From the NCBI GenBank assembly GCA_963817395.1, contig CAWFOC010000004.1, forward strand, positions 372,001 to 436,000: a stretch of DNA of 64,000 bases, written 5' to 3'. The DNA is from CAWGYQ01 sp963817395 (lineage in GTDB: Bacteria > Acidobacteriota > Vicinamibacteria > Vicinamibacterales > CAVPJW01). The translations under genes were made by a program, and so were the position numbers. Below the pieces are notes generated by a model. The model had not been told where the DNA came from. It ran no database searches and saw only the letters and a list, made by a program, of their open reading frames with translations. Below, in pieces: positions 1 through 9,305 of this stretch. Position 1 is the stretch's first letter. Every line of letters begins with the position of its first letter.

Positions 1-1162
1 CTGGGAATGCCGTCAGATAGTGCGCGACGAAGCCGGTGGCGGCCCCGAGCCCGATGCCGATGACGCCGCCCAGGAGCGTGAGAAACACCGCCTCCGCCAG
101 GAACTGGACGAGGATTTCCGAGCGGCGCGCGCCCATCGCCTTTCGTACGCCAATCTCGCGAGTCCGTTCGGTGACGGAAATCATCATGATCGCCATCACG
201 CCGATGCCGCCGACCATCAGGGCGATGGACGAGATCACGACGAGTGCCAGGAACGTGGCCCGGCTGATCTGATCCCACACGCGCAACGCGGCATCCTGGG
301 TGACCAGATCGAAGTTGTTGGGCTCGTCGAGCCGCAGCCCGCGGCGGATTCGCATGACCCGCTCGATGTCGGCGAGGGCGGCGTCGCGGGGCACGTGTTC
401 GCGCGGGACGGCGACGATCATCACGGTTCCGAAGTCCCCGCGCCGGGGCTGGCTCGCCTGCAGGCCGAACTGTCTCTGGTAGGAGGTATAGGGGATCACG
501 ACGAGATCGTCCTGCCCCAGGTTGAGCCCGCCGATGCTCGCCCGCTTGGCGAGCACGCCCACCACCGTATACGGCTCCGCCCCGATTCGCACGACTTTTC
601 CCAGCGGGTCGACGTGCTCGAACAGCGACTGGTACGGCGTCTGCCCAAGGACGACGACATTTCGCCGATGCTGGACTTCGGTGCGCGAGAAGAAGCGTCC
701 GGCAACGAGGGGAATGTAGCTGATGTCGGCGAAGCGTTCGCTCGTCCCGAGGACGGCCAGCAGCTTGCTGCGCTGACCTCCAAAAAAGACGCGCTCCATG
801 GTGGTCTGCGGCCCGGCGGCGCCGAGCCAGACGTCCACCATCTCGAGGGTCGTCGTCTGTCGATCGATGGCGCGCGCATCGTCGAGGGTGAGATTGGGCC
901 GCCGGAACAGCTCGGTCATCTCTTTGCCAGCCGTCATGCTGACGCCACTGAACTTGGCGATGAAGATCGTGTTGGGCCCCATCGAGCGGATGCTGTCGCG
1001 CAGCGACTGGTCGAAGCCCCGGATGAGCGACGTCATGCCGACAATCGACGTCACCCCGATCACCACGCCCAGGATGGTGAGTCCCGAGCGCAGCTTGTTG
1101 GCGAGGAGCGTCTCCCACGCCATCGTCACGACTTCGTCGATGAGCTCGTAACGGAGCTTCAT
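1..1162 (-). CDS. MacB/FtsX-type ABC transporter permease, partial (3' end outside window)
   Basis: Reverse-strand frame open from the ATG at 1162 to the left edge; the C-terminus is missing. The first residues MKLRYELIDE lead into a transmembrane segment (LANKLRSGLTILGVVIGVTSI). A periplasmic MacB_PCD-like domain follows, then at least two more membrane segments with the family hallmark TERTREIGVRKAMGARR. Inferred role: inner-membrane half of a MacB-like efflux or lipoprotein-release pump, working with an ATPase not seen in the window. It starts 7 bases after the stop of the upstream paralogous permease, so the two are surely cotranscribed and may form a heterodimer. The family is very broad; the substrate cannot be read from sequence. 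Confidence 0.85.
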   Translation of the reverse strand, partial: MKLRYELIDEVVTMAWETLLANKLRSGLTILGVVIGVTSIVGMTSLIRGFDQSLRDSIRSMGPNTIFIAKFSGVSMTAGKEMTELFRRPNLTLDDARAIDRQTTTLEMVDVWLGAAGPQTTMERVFFGGQRSKLLAVLGTSERFADISYIPLVAGRFFSRTEVQHRRNVVVLGQTPYQSLFEHVDPLGKVVRIGAEPYTVVGVLAKRASIGGLNLGQDDLVVIPYTSYQRQFGLQASQPRRGDFGTVMIVAVPREHVPRDAALADIERVMRIRRGLRLDEPNNFDLVTQDAALRVWDQISRATFLALVVISSIALMVGGIGVMAIMMISVTERTREIGVRKAMGARRSEILVQFLAEAVFLTLLGGVIGIGLGAATGFVAHYLTAFP

Positions 1163-1169
1163 GCCTGGA

Positions 1170-2393
1170 TCACTCGCGCCTGAGCGCCTCGATGGGATCG
1201 AGCCTGGCCGCGCGAATCGCCGGATAGAGCCCGAAGAACAAACCGACGAGCGCCGTGATGGACACTCCGAGCACGACCGACCAGGCCTCGACCGCCGCGG
1301 GCACCGGCGTGGCGCGCGAGATGACCAGCGCGGTCAAGGCCCCCAGGATGGTGCCGACCAGCCCGCCGAACGTCGAGAGCGTGGTCGACTCGGTCAGCAC
1401 CTGATAGACGATGTCGCGCCGCGTGGCGCCGACGGCCTTTCTCAGCCCGATCTCGCGCGTGCGCTCGGTCACGACCATCAGCATGATGTTCATGATGACC
1501 ACACCGCCCACGACGAGCGACAACGCGACGACGCCGATGAGCACGGAGAAGATGCCCGTCGTGGCCTGCCGGTACAAATCGAGCATGGTGCCGGCGGTGA
1601 AAATGCCGAAGTTGTTCTCCTGCCTGGGTGGGAGCCGCCGATGGATCCTGAGCGCCACGACGGCCTCGTCCATGGCCTCTTCGAGCACCGAGGGATCGCG
1701 CGGCCGCACCACCAGTGACAGAGACCGTCGGCTGCCGAACAGCCGCTCGAAGGCGACGAGCGGCACGATTGCGAATTCATCCTGCGGCTGGCCGAAGATC
1801 GCGCCTTTCCTCCGGTGGACGCCAACCACCCGGAAATGGATACCCTCGATCTTGATGATCTTGTCCAGCGGATCCCCTCCGTTGAAGAGCCGCTCGGCGA
1901 TGTCCGACCCGAGCACCGTGACCGGCTGAGCCCGGTTCACCTCGATGGGGCTGACCAGGCGGCCACGATCCACCGTGTAGCCGCCGAAGTTCACGTACGA
2001 GGCGCTCACACCCTTGATGGTCACGCTCTCGAGCACACGGTCCTGATAGGCCACCTGGCCAGGCTCCTGGGCCTGAACCATCACGGCGGCGGCGAGGCGG
2101 CTGAATCGCCGAATCGCCTCGGCGTCATCCAGCGTGATGATCGGGTTGTTTCGAGCGCGCTCGAGATCGTCTTCGCTCGTCGTCACGCCAACCCGTTCGA
2201 TAGTGAAGGAATCCGCACCGGCCTCGGCCACAATCGCGCTGGTGACCGTCGCGTTGAGGCCCTGAATGAGCGAGACCACGGCGATGATCGACGTCACGGC
2301 CACGATGTTCCCGAGCACCGTGAGAAACGACCGGAGCTTGTTCGACCAGATGGCCGCCAGCGCGAGGCCGAACGATTCGAGCAGCTGGTGCAT
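1170..2393 (-). CDS. MacB/FtsX-type ABC transporter permease
   Basis: A 407-residue protein with the MacB layout: an N-terminal membrane helix (about residues 18-40, NKLRSFLTVLGNIVAVTS), a roughly 220-residue periplasmic MacB_PCD domain, and three C-terminal membrane helices. The conserved cytoplasmic motif TERTREIGLRKAVGATRRD lies between helices 2 and 3. It is a paralogue of the next gene downstream (same motif, same layout). It starts 12 bases after the HlyD-type adaptor stop, so adaptor and both permeases form one operon. The ATP-binding partner that normally lies between adaptor and permease is absent here and would have to lie beyond the left edge or elsewhere. Substrate unknown. Confidence 0.9.
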   Translation of the reverse strand: MHQLLESFGLALAAIWSNKLRSFLTVLGNIVAVTSIIAVVSLIQGLNATVTSAIVAEAGADSFTIERVGVTTSEDDLERARNNPIITLDDAEAIRRFSRLAAAVMVQAQEPGQVAYQDRVLESVTIKGVSASYVNFGGYTVDRGRLVSPIEVNRAQPVTVLGSDIAERLFNGGDPLDKIIKIEGIHFRVVGVHRRKGAIFGQPQDEFAIVPLVAFERLFGSRRSLSLVVRPRDPSVLEEAMDEAVVALRIHRRLPPRQENNFGIFTAGTMLDLYRQATTGIFSVLIGVVALSLVVGGVVIMNIMLMVVTERTREIGLRKAVGATRRDIVYQVLTESTTLSTFGGLVGTILGALTALVISRATPVPAAVEAWSVVLGVSITALVGLFFGLYPAIRAARLDPIEALRRE

Positions 2394-2405
2394 GACGCGC
2401 CAACG

Positions 2406-3752
2406 CTACCGCGCCGGAGTCTCGATCCTCACCCGATCGCCGTCCTCGAGCTGACGGACGGATTCGAAGGGGCCGGTAATAACGACATCGCTTTCCTTCA
2501 GCCCTTCAAGAGCCTCGAAGTAGCGTTCGCCGGCGATTCCGACCTTGACCGGCGTGAACGCTGCGAAACGGTCGCGGACGAGAAACACGCCCTCGAGCTC
2601 GCTGCGGGTCTGGCCCGGCTCGAGCTCCTCGTTGGCAAGAGACGGCGCGGCGGTCGACTGATCACGGCGGTCCCTTCGCGGGCGGCGCACGATCGCACCC
2701 TTTCCATCGACGATCATCTCGCGCACCGTCACCGCCTGAATCGGCACGCCGACGACCCCGGCGCGCGTGGACGTGGTGATGTCGGCCGTGCACGTGAACC
2801 CCGGACGAACGTCGGGTATCTGCTCGTCGAGTGTGGCGGACACCTTGAAGTTGGTGGCCTGCCGGCTCGTACTGCCCGACTGCGTGCCGGAGTTCGGTTG
2901 CTGAATCGGACTGTTGCCGATCTCGGTCACGTGCCCGGAAAAGGTCCGTCCCGGCAGCGCGTCGATCACCACCCGGGCTGGTTGGCCGATGACCACGCTC
3001 GGCACGTTGGTTTCGTCTACTTCGACTTCGGCCTCGATGATCGACATGTCGGCGATCGTCAACAACACGGTGCCTGGGTTGTTCATTGTGCCGATGACCA
3101 CGGTTTCGCCCTCCTCGATCGTGCGTCTGGTGACGATGCCGTCGATCGGCGAGTCGATGGTCACTTTGCTGAGCTCGTACCGGTTGCTCTGGAGGCTCGC
3201 CGCCTCCTGCTTCACCTGCTGTTCGCGCGCGGCGGCTTCCTGTTCGCGGGCGCGCAGCTCTGCCTGTCGAACGGCCACTTCGTTCTCGGCGCGCTCGAGC
3301 GCTTCGCGTGTGGTGAGCAGGTCCTTCCAGAGCTCCTGTTGGCGCTTGTACAGCGTGTGAGCGAGGTCGAGGGCGGCCCTGGCGGTTTCTGTGGCCGCCT
3401 GGGCCTGCCGGAGCCCGGCGCGAGCCCCTTCCACTCCGGCTTCGCTCCTGCGGACCGCACTTCTGAGCGGCTCGGGATCAATCTGAAGCAAAAACTGGCC
3501 CCGGGAGACGCGTGTGCCTTCCTCGACGGCCAGCCGCGTCACCCGCCCCATCGTGCTCGCACTGATGTTCACCGAGCGCTTCGGCTGGATGGTGCCCGAG
3601 GCCGACACCACGGCCTCGAGATCGCGGCGTCGAATCACCTCCACCGTGACGGCCGGATCGTCGGTCCGCTGAAACCAGTAGTAACCGCCGCCGGCGGCCG
3701 CCGCCACGATCAGGGCGCCGACACTGAGCATGATCTTCTTTGAACGCGTCAC
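2406..3752 (-). CDS. HlyD/MacA-type periplasmic adaptor (membrane fusion protein)
   Basis: Start chosen at the GTG at 3752, which overlaps the TGA of the upstream Yip1-like gene (GTGA); the frame stays open further upstream but only as a shadow. There is one N-terminal membrane anchor (IMLSVGALIVAAAAGG). A lipoyl/barrel-sandwich half follows (SGTIQPKRSVNISA, GRVTRLAVEEGTRV), then a long alpha-helical hairpin rich in Ala, Glu, Gln and Arg. The second lipoyl half (SPIDGIVTRRTIEEGETV) and beta-barrel domains complete the family order. Family role: bridges an inner-membrane MacB-type permease to an outer-membrane TolC-like channel. The two permeases directly downstream fit this exactly. No TolC homologue is in the window. 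Confidence 0.9.
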   Translation of the reverse strand: MTRSKKIMLSVGALIVAAAAGGGYYWFQRTDDPAVTVEVIRRRDLEAVVSASGTIQPKRSVNISASTMGRVTRLAVEEGTRVSRGQFLLQIDPEPLRSAVRRSEAGVEGARAGLRQAQAATETARAALDLAHTLYKRQQELWKDLLTTREALERAENEVAVRQAELRAREQEAAAREQQVKQEAASLQSNRYELSKVTIDSPIDGIVTRRTIEEGETVVIGTMNNPGTVLLTIADMSIIEAEVEVDETNVPSVVIGQPARVVIDALPGRTFSGHVTEIGNSPIQQPNSGTQSGSTSRQATNFKVSATLDEQIPDVRPGFTCTADITTSTRAGVVGVPIQAVTVREMIVDGKGAIVRRPRRDRRDQSTAAPSLANEELEPGQTRSELEGVFLVRDRFAAFTPVKVGIAGERYFEALEGLKESDVVITGPFESVRQLEDGDRVRIETPAR

Positions 3753-4489
3753 GAAATCCTCAATGTCGTGATCACGAGCGCGATGCCCAGGACCACCACC
3801 ACGTAGCACGCCAGCAGTCGAAGGGCGATGCGTTTCGCCGTCGGCGGATAGACAACGGAAAGGCCAATCGCCACGACCAGCAACCACCACACCGTGAAGA
3901 GGTCGATCCCGCCCAGGAAGCCGGCCAGCAGGCTCGTTTCTTCGAGCATCGGCAGCATGACGCCCAGGTTGGTCGGTACCGACAGCGACTCGTTGATATA
4001 GTTCAACGGCAAGACGACGAGGCGCGGCAGGGACAGCACCACGCCGCTGTGAACCACGATCGCGAAGACGGCTGCGAAGCGGGCCGATCGATCGCCGGCC
4101 AGCCGGAATCCACAGAATATGACGGCTGCCACGACAAACGCCAATATTGGAATCCCGATGAGCGCTGAAGCACTTACGAGCCAGCGGCCGTTGGACACCC
4201 GATCCATCAGCCAGCCGTACCGCGCATCGTCGACCTCCACGCCGACGTTCTCGAGCTGGCGGACCGCGGCGTCGAGCAAGGCGAACTCGCCGCTCTCGGT
4301 TGAGAGAAAGGCGAACGACAGCATCGCGATGGTGACCGCAAGGAAGGCGAGCATGCCCAGCCAGGTGGGATGGGCGGCGACCTCCGCCATCATGGCACGT
4401 GGCGACCGCAGCACGCCGAGAGAGCGCGAGATGACACCCGCATGCGGATGACCGCGTGCGTCATTCTTGACAGGGTCTGATCGCTTCAC
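3749..4489 (-). CDS. Yip1-like multi-pass membrane protein
   Basis: About 246 residues when started at the GTG at 4489, which has a GGGAGAAG Shine-Dalgarno 7 bases upstream. The longer open frame to 4591 would overlap the divergent decarboxylase gene and lacks that signal. It has five predicted hydrophobic segments (for example WLGMLAFLAVTIAMLSFAFL, ASALIGIPILAFVVAAVIF, WWLLVVAIGLSVVY, LLACYVVVVLGIALVI), the pattern of Yip1/DUF1282-type proteins. It is the first gene of the operon with the adaptor and permeases and overlaps the adaptor start by four bases. Function unknown; a helper in membrane organisation or export is only a guess from context. Confidence 0.7.
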   Translation of the reverse strand: MKRSDPVKNDARGHPHAGVISRSLGVLRSPRAMMAEVAAHPTWLGMLAFLAVTIAMLSFAFLSTESGEFALLDAAVRQLENVGVEVDDARYGWLMDRVSNGRWLVSASALIGIPILAFVVAAVIFCGFRLAGDRSARFAAVFAIVVHSGVVLSLPRLVVLPLNYINESLSVPTNLGVMLPMLEETSLLAGFLGGIDLFTVWWLLVVAIGLSVVYPPTAKRIALRLLACYVVVVLGIALVITTLRIS

Positions 4490-4533
4490 TACGATGCTTC
4501 TCCCTCGAAACGCTGGGTCAACTACCCGCGGGC

Positions 4534-5106
4534 GTGGCCCGCAAGGAGCGCGACGTGTTTGGATCGGTGCCGCGGGAACTCTTTTTGACAAAAGGCGTCG
4601 GTAAGCACAAGGAGAAGCTCACCTCGTTCGAGCTGGCCTTGCGCTCAGCCGGCATTGCGGCCTGCAATCTTGTACGGGTCTCCAGCATCTTTCCGCCGGG
4701 ATGCAAGCTTCTCTCTCGCGCCGAAGGGGCCAAGCGCCTCAAGCCAGGCCAGGTTACCTTCGTCGTCATGTCGGAGACCGCCACACGCGAGCCTCATCGG
4801 CTGATTGCGGCCACCATCGGGCTCGCACTGCCTCGCGATCCCAGGCTCTACGGCTATTTGTCGGAGCATCACAGCTTTGGGGAGAACGAGGACACGGCCG
4901 GTGACTACGCGGAGGAACTGGCGGCCGAAATGCTCGCGACAACCCTCGGGTTGGAGTTCGATCCCGACAAGAGTTGGGACGAAAAGAAAGAAGTCTACCG
5001 GCTTTCGAATCAGATTGTCCGCACGCAGAACGTCACGCAAACGGCGGTGGGCGACAAGAAGGGCTTGTGGACCACGGTGGTGGCCGCTGCCGTACTCGTC
5101 GGCTGA
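4534..5106 (+). CDS. pdaD: pyruvoyl-dependent arginine decarboxylase
   Basis: A 190-residue protein starting at GTG 4534. The N-terminal block (PRELFLTKGVG, HKEKLTSFELALR) and the self-cleavage region RVSSIFPPG (about residues 48-56) are the signature of pyruvoyl-dependent arginine decarboxylases. In this family the proenzyme cuts between the two serines, turning the second into the catalytic pyruvoyl group; here that is Ser51 by position. The product agmatine is a polyamine precursor. The length is close to the archaeal enzymes (about 165 residues) with a slightly longer C-terminus. It is transcribed away from the export operon, with only 44 bases between the two starts. No speB or other polyamine gene is nearby. 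Confidence 0.9.
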   Translation: MARKERDVFGSVPRELFLTKGVGKHKEKLTSFELALRSAGIAACNLVRVSSIFPPGCKLLSRAEGAKRLKPGQVTFVVMSETATREPHRLIAATIGLALPRDPRLYGYLSEHHSFGENEDTAGDYAEELAAEMLATTLGLEFDPDKSWDEKKEVYRLSNQIVRTQNVTQTAVGDKKGLWTTVVAAAVLVG

Positions 5107-5293
5107 CCCTCAGTCCAGACGCCGTTCTGTCGTCCCGGCCGGGCGACGTTCGTCCCGTCCGGCCCCCTTTCAATCCACGTCAGGGACGTCGGTGGCCGTC
5201 ATGCGAGCAGATTCTGCCGATAATTCAGGGCAGACCTTACGCGAGAACTGCGCAGCGCCCAGGGGTTCGTCTATCAAAATGCTAGTTTCTCAT

Positions 5294-6358
5294 ATGAAAA
5301 CAATCAACACGGTGCTCGTTCTGCTCGTTCTGACGGCTTCATCTCGCGCCGACGCGCAGTCGATGGAAGCTGTGGGCACACGGGCCCTGGGCATGGGCGG
5401 GGCCTTTGTGGCGGTCGCGGATGACGCGACCGCCACCTACTGGAATCCGGCTGGGGTCGCGACGGGCGCGACCTTCTCGGCGCTGTTCGATGTGAACACG
5501 TCCGACCTCGTCGCCGGCGGCGACGACAGCGCGGCGCTCAGCGGCGAGACCCGGGCACAGGACCTGTCGGGACGCGCCCTCGCGTTGTCGACCCCGCCGC
5601 TGGGCCTGAGCTATTACCGCATCCGTACCTACACGTTAGGTGCACCTGCAGTGACCCAGGCGGGGGACCCGGAAGACGAAGAAGCGGGGGCCCCAGACGC
5701 GACGGCGCTGGACCTGCACCTGTTTGGCGTCACGCTGGTGCAGTCGTTGTTGCAGGGTCTCACGGTGGGTACAACGCTGAAGGTGACACGAGGTTCCGCC
5801 GCGCACGTCGACGTGGCCACGGGCCAGACGGTAGACGAAGCCCTGGACCGAACCGGGGAGCTCGAGCGCGAAGGATCCACCAAGTTCGACATCGACGCGG
5901 GAGTGATGTTTGCAGCGGGCCCGATCCGCCTCGGCTTGGTTGCGAAGAATCTGCTGGCGCCCGAGTTCCCGACGACGGATCTCGATCCGGCGAATCCGTC
6001 GGACGACACCGTTCGGCTCGAGCGTCAATACCGCCTTGGAGTCGCAGTGACCCCCGGACACTTTGCCGAGGCGCCCGGAGCGGCGACGACGATTGCCGTC
6101 GATGTGGACCTTGAGCAGCTCGAGGGCGTGTTTGGCGAAGCGCGGCAGGTGGCGGTCGGCGGCGAGCAGTGGCTCTGGAGCCGGCGCATCGGGGTCCGTG
6201 CCGGAGGCCGCTGGAACTGGCTGCGGAAAGAGGAACGCTCCGCGTCGGTGGGGATCAGCGTCGGCATCAGATCCGGGACCTACATCGATGGGCAACTCAC
6301 ACGCGGCCGCGATGACTACGAGCGCGGCTGGAGCATCGCGACGCGCACGTCATTTTAG
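5294..6358 (+). CDS. outer-membrane beta-barrel protein (PorV/FadL-like)
   Basis: About 354 residues from the ATG at 5294 (an ATG at 5279 is also possible). A signal peptide (MKTINTVLVLLVLTASSRADA) precedes a typical mature start in which an alanine- and glycine-rich stretch (GTRALGMGGAFVAVADDATATYWNPAG) matches the N-terminal plug region of PorV/UPF0164 and FadL-like barrels. The rest alternates polar and hydrophobic residues and ends in an aromatic residue (RTSF), the usual C-terminal beta-signal. The product is therefore predicted to sit in the outer membrane; substrate unknown. It lies 14 bases upstream of pilB, so it may be the first gene of the pilus operon. The long open frame upstream of 5279 is a shadow of the decarboxylase gene. 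Confidence 0.75.
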   Translation: MKTINTVLVLLVLTASSRADAQSMEAVGTRALGMGGAFVAVADDATATYWNPAGVATGATFSALFDVNTSDLVAGGDDSAALSGETRAQDLSGRALALSTPPLGLSYYRIRTYTLGAPAVTQAGDPEDEEAGAPDATALDLHLFGVTLVQSLLQGLTVGTTLKVTRGSAAHVDVATGQTVDEALDRTGELEREGSTKFDIDAGVMFAAGPIRLGLVAKNLLAPEFPTTDLDPANPSDDTVRLERQYRLGVAVTPGHFAEAPGAATTIAVDVDLEQLEGVFGEARQVAVGGEQWLWSRRIGVRAGGRWNWLRKEERSASVGISVGIRSGTYIDGQLTRGRDDYERGWSIATRTSF

Positions 6359-6372
6359 ATCGTCATCTCGAT

Positions 6373-8112
6373 ATGCCTGTCCGGGTTGGTGAGCTCCTCC
6401 TCGAGGAGAAGCTGATCACACCCGATCAGCTCCAGATCGCCCTTCGGCACCAAAAGGCGCAAGGCGGGAAACTGGGTCTTAACCTGGTGAAGCTGGGATT
6501 CGTCCGCGACGAGGACATCACGGCGATCCTCAGCCGGCAGTACGGCGTGCCGTCGATCAACATCGGGCAATTCGAGATCGACCCCTCCCTCATCAAGCTG
6601 GTTCCCGCCGACACCGCACGGAAGTATCACATCATCCCGCTCAGCCGATCGAGCGCGACGCTGACCATCGCGATGAGGGATCCGACCAACGTGTTCGCCA
6701 TGGACGACATTAAGTTCATGACGGGCTGCAACGTCGAACCGGTCGTGGCGTCGGAGACGGCCGTCAGCGATGCGATCGAGAAGTACTACAACCTGAAGCC
6801 GGCGTCTCAGCCCGGCGGAAACGCCCTGGAGCTGGCGTCGAGGGCGCTCGAAGGGATGCCGCGGATCGACAGCGGAGACGTCGAGGTCCTGCAGGAGCAC
6901 GAAGAGATCAGCGCCGAACTGCTGGCCAGACAGGGCGACGAGGCGCCCATCATCAAGCTGGTCAATGTCGTGCTGATGTCGGCCATCTCGAAGGGCGCGA
7001 GCGACATCCATATCGAGCCGTACGAGAAGGAGGTCCGGATCCGGTATCGCATGGACGGCATTCTGTACAACGTCATGGCTCCGCCGATGAAGATCAGGGA
7101 TGCCCTCACCTCGCGCATCAAGATCATGGCGAAGATGGACATCGCCGAAAAGCGGCTGCCGCAGGACGGGCGCATCAAGATTCGAGTCAGCGACAACGGC
7201 GTGTCCAAGCACATCGACTTTCGTGTCTCGTGCCTGCCCACGCTCTTCGGCGAGAAGATCGTCCTCCGGCTCCTCGATCGCGACACGCTGATGCTCGACA
7301 TGACGAAGCTCGGCTTCGACTCCAGCTCGCTCGCCCGGTTCGAGTCGGCCATCGCCAAGCCGTGGGGCATGGTACTCGTGACCGGCCCGACGGGCAGCGG
7401 CAAGACCAACACGCTCTACTCGTCGATCTCGCGGCTCAATACGCCAGAGACGAACATCATGACGGCCGAGGATCCGGTCGAATTCAATCTCATCGGCATC
7501 AACCAGGTGCAGGTGCGCGAGAACATCGGGCTCAACTTCGCGGCCGCCCTGCGCGCGTTCCTTCGCCAGGACCCCAACATCATCCTGGTCGGGGAAATCC
7601 GCGACTTCGAGACCGCCGAGATCGCCGTCAAGGCCGCGCTGACGGGCCATCTGGTGCTCTCCACGCTCCACACGAACGATGCCCCGAGCACCGTGAGCCG
7701 GCTGATGAACATGGGCATCGAGCCGTTCCTGGTGGCGAGCTCGATCAACCTGATTTGCGCCCAGCGGCTGGTGCGCCGCGTCTGCCCGAACTGCAAGGCG
7801 GATCAGGCGATTCCTCTCCCGGCGCTGGTGCAAGCGGGCTTCTCTCTCGAAGAGGCCGAAGCTGTCGTGCCGAAGCGCGGATCGGGCTGCGAGCGGTGCA
7901 ACAACACGGGCTACAAGGGCCGTGTCGGCCTCTATGAAGTGATGGACATCGACGAGGACATCCGCGAGCTGATTCTCATGGGAGCCTCCGCGCTCGAGCT
8001 GCGGCGAAAGGCCATCGACTCGGGCATGGTGACGCTCAGACAGAGCGGGTTGCAGAAGGTGAAGGAAGGCGTGACCACGCTCGAAGAGGTGGGCCGCGAG
8101 ACGGTGAAGTAG
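6373..8112 (+). CDS. pilB: type IV pilus extension ATPase PilB
   Basis: A 579-residue GspE/PilB ATPase, the cytoplasmic motor that polymerises pilin. The N-terminal MshE-type domain (VGELLLEEKLITPDQLQIAL) is followed by the secretion ATPase core: Walker A GPTGSGKTN at about residues 338-346, the Asp box and Walker B (ILVGEIRDFETAEIA, about 404-418), and the His box (GHLVLSTLHTNDA). The tetracysteine zinc module CPNC...CERC (about 470-508) is intact. It starts with ATG at 6373. It heads the pilB-pilT-pilC series, the order found in Geobacter and Myxococcus. Confidence 0.97.
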   Translation: MPVRVGELLLEEKLITPDQLQIALRHQKAQGGKLGLNLVKLGFVRDEDITAILSRQYGVPSINIGQFEIDPSLIKLVPADTARKYHIIPLSRSSATLTIAMRDPTNVFAMDDIKFMTGCNVEPVVASETAVSDAIEKYYNLKPASQPGGNALELASRALEGMPRIDSGDVEVLQEHEEISAELLARQGDEAPIIKLVNVVLMSAISKGASDIHIEPYEKEVRIRYRMDGILYNVMAPPMKIRDALTSRIKIMAKMDIAEKRLPQDGRIKIRVSDNGVSKHIDFRVSCLPTLFGEKIVLRLLDRDTLMLDMTKLGFDSSSLARFESAIAKPWGMVLVTGPTGSGKTNTLYSSISRLNTPETNIMTAEDPVEFNLIGINQVQVRENIGLNFAAALRAFLRQDPNIILVGEIRDFETAEIAVKAALTGHLVLSTLHTNDAPSTVSRLMNMGIEPFLVASSINLICAQRLVRRVCPNCKADQAIPLPALVQAGFSLEEAEAVVPKRGSGCERCNNTGYKGRVGLYEVMDIDEDIRELILMGASALELRRKAIDSGMVTLRQSGLQKVKEGVTTLEEVGRETVK

Positions 8113-8154
8113 CGCACGGATTCGGGTGCCGACGAGAGACGAGAGACCGCGCAC

Positions 8155-9267
8155 ATGATGACGTTGCCTGAGCTGTTGAAAACGACGGTCGAGATGAAGG
8201 GCTCGGACCTTCACGTGACGAGCGGCACGCCGCCGCAGGTGCGCGTGCACGGCGAGATGCAGCGCCTCGAGCTGCCGGAGCTCTCGCCCGCCGACACCAA
8301 GCAGCTGGCCTACAGCGTGCTGACCGACGCGCAGAAGAAGCAGTTCGAGGAATCGCAGGAGCTGGACGTCGCCTTCGGCATTCGCGGGCTGGGACGCTTC
8401 CGGGGCAACGTGTTCAACCAGCGAGGTGCGGTAGCCGGCGTCTACCGCATCATCCCTGATCGCATCCGCAGTTTCGACGAGTTGGGGCTGCCGCCCGTGC
8501 TCAACCAACTGGCCGAGCGCCCACGCGGACTGGTACTCGTGACCGGCCCGACCGGCAGCGGCAAGTCCACCACGCTCGCCACGATGATCGACAAGATCAA
8601 CACCGAGCGCCGCGGCCACATTCTGACGATCGAGGACCCCATCGAGTACCTGCACCACCACAAGCGCTGTCTGGTGAATCAACGCGAGGTGCATTCCGAT
8701 ACCTCGGCGTTCGCGCCGGCTCTCAGGGCCGCGCTCCGCGAGGATCCGGACATCGTGCTCATCGGCGAGCTGCGGGATCTCGAGAGCGTCGAATCGGCTC
8801 TGCGCATCGCCGAGACCGGCCACCTCACCTTCGGCACCCTGCACACGAACTCGGCCGCGCAGACGATCACCCGCATCATCGACGTGTTTCCGGCACATCA
8901 GCAGAACCAGATCCGCACGCAGTTGTCGCTCGTCCTCGAAGGCATCGTCTGCCAGACGCTGCTGCCACGGACGAACGGCGAAGGGCGCGTGGTGGCGATG
9001 GAGATCCTGGTGCCGACGCCGGCCATTCGCAACCTCATTCGTGACGACAAGGTGCATCAGATCTACTCGTCGATGCAGTCCGGCCAGGAGAAGGTGGGGA
9101 TGCAGACGATGAATCAGGCCCTCGCGACGCTCCGGAGGAACCGGCAGATCACGCTGGAGACGGCGCTCGCCGCCTCTTCGATGCGCGACGAGCTGCAGGA
9201 CATGATCAATCGCGGCGTTGGTGTCGTCGCGAGCGGCGGGTTGAACCGTCGAGGAGCTCCCGCGTGA
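8155..9267 (+). CDS. pilT: type IV pilus retraction ATPase PilT
   Basis: A 370-residue hexameric ATPase that depolymerises the pilus to power twitching. Visible are the PAS-like N-terminus (GSDLHVTSGTPPQVRVHGEM), Walker A GPTGSGKST (about 130-138), Walker B (PDIVLIGELRDLES) and the His box TFGTLHTNSA. The C-terminal AIRNLIRDDKVHQIYS is the PilT-specific AIRNLIR element needed for retraction in characterised homologues. Two adjacent ATG codons (8155, 8158) are equally possible starts. It lies 42 bases after pilB and 38 before pilC. Confidence 0.97.
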   Translation: MMTLPELLKTTVEMKGSDLHVTSGTPPQVRVHGEMQRLELPELSPADTKQLAYSVLTDAQKKQFEESQELDVAFGIRGLGRFRGNVFNQRGAVAGVYRIIPDRIRSFDELGLPPVLNQLAERPRGLVLVTGPTGSGKSTTLATMIDKINTERRGHILTIEDPIEYLHHHKRCLVNQREVHSDTSAFAPALRAALREDPDIVLIGELRDLESVESALRIAETGHLTFGTLHTNSAAQTITRIIDVFPAHQQNQIRTQLSLVLEGIVCQTLLPRTNGEGRVVAMEILVPTPAIRNLIRDDKVHQIYSSMQSGQEKVGMQTMNQALATLRRNRQITLETALAASSMRDELQDMINRGVGVVASGGLNRRGAPA

Positions 9268-9305
9268 TCGCGGCGATCGGCTGAACGAAGCTTGGGGAAC
9301 TGCGC

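Noticed and set aside
1815..3743. 642-codon open frame on the plus strand
   Set aside because: Antisense to the permease and adaptor genes; no domain sense and the same shadow composition.
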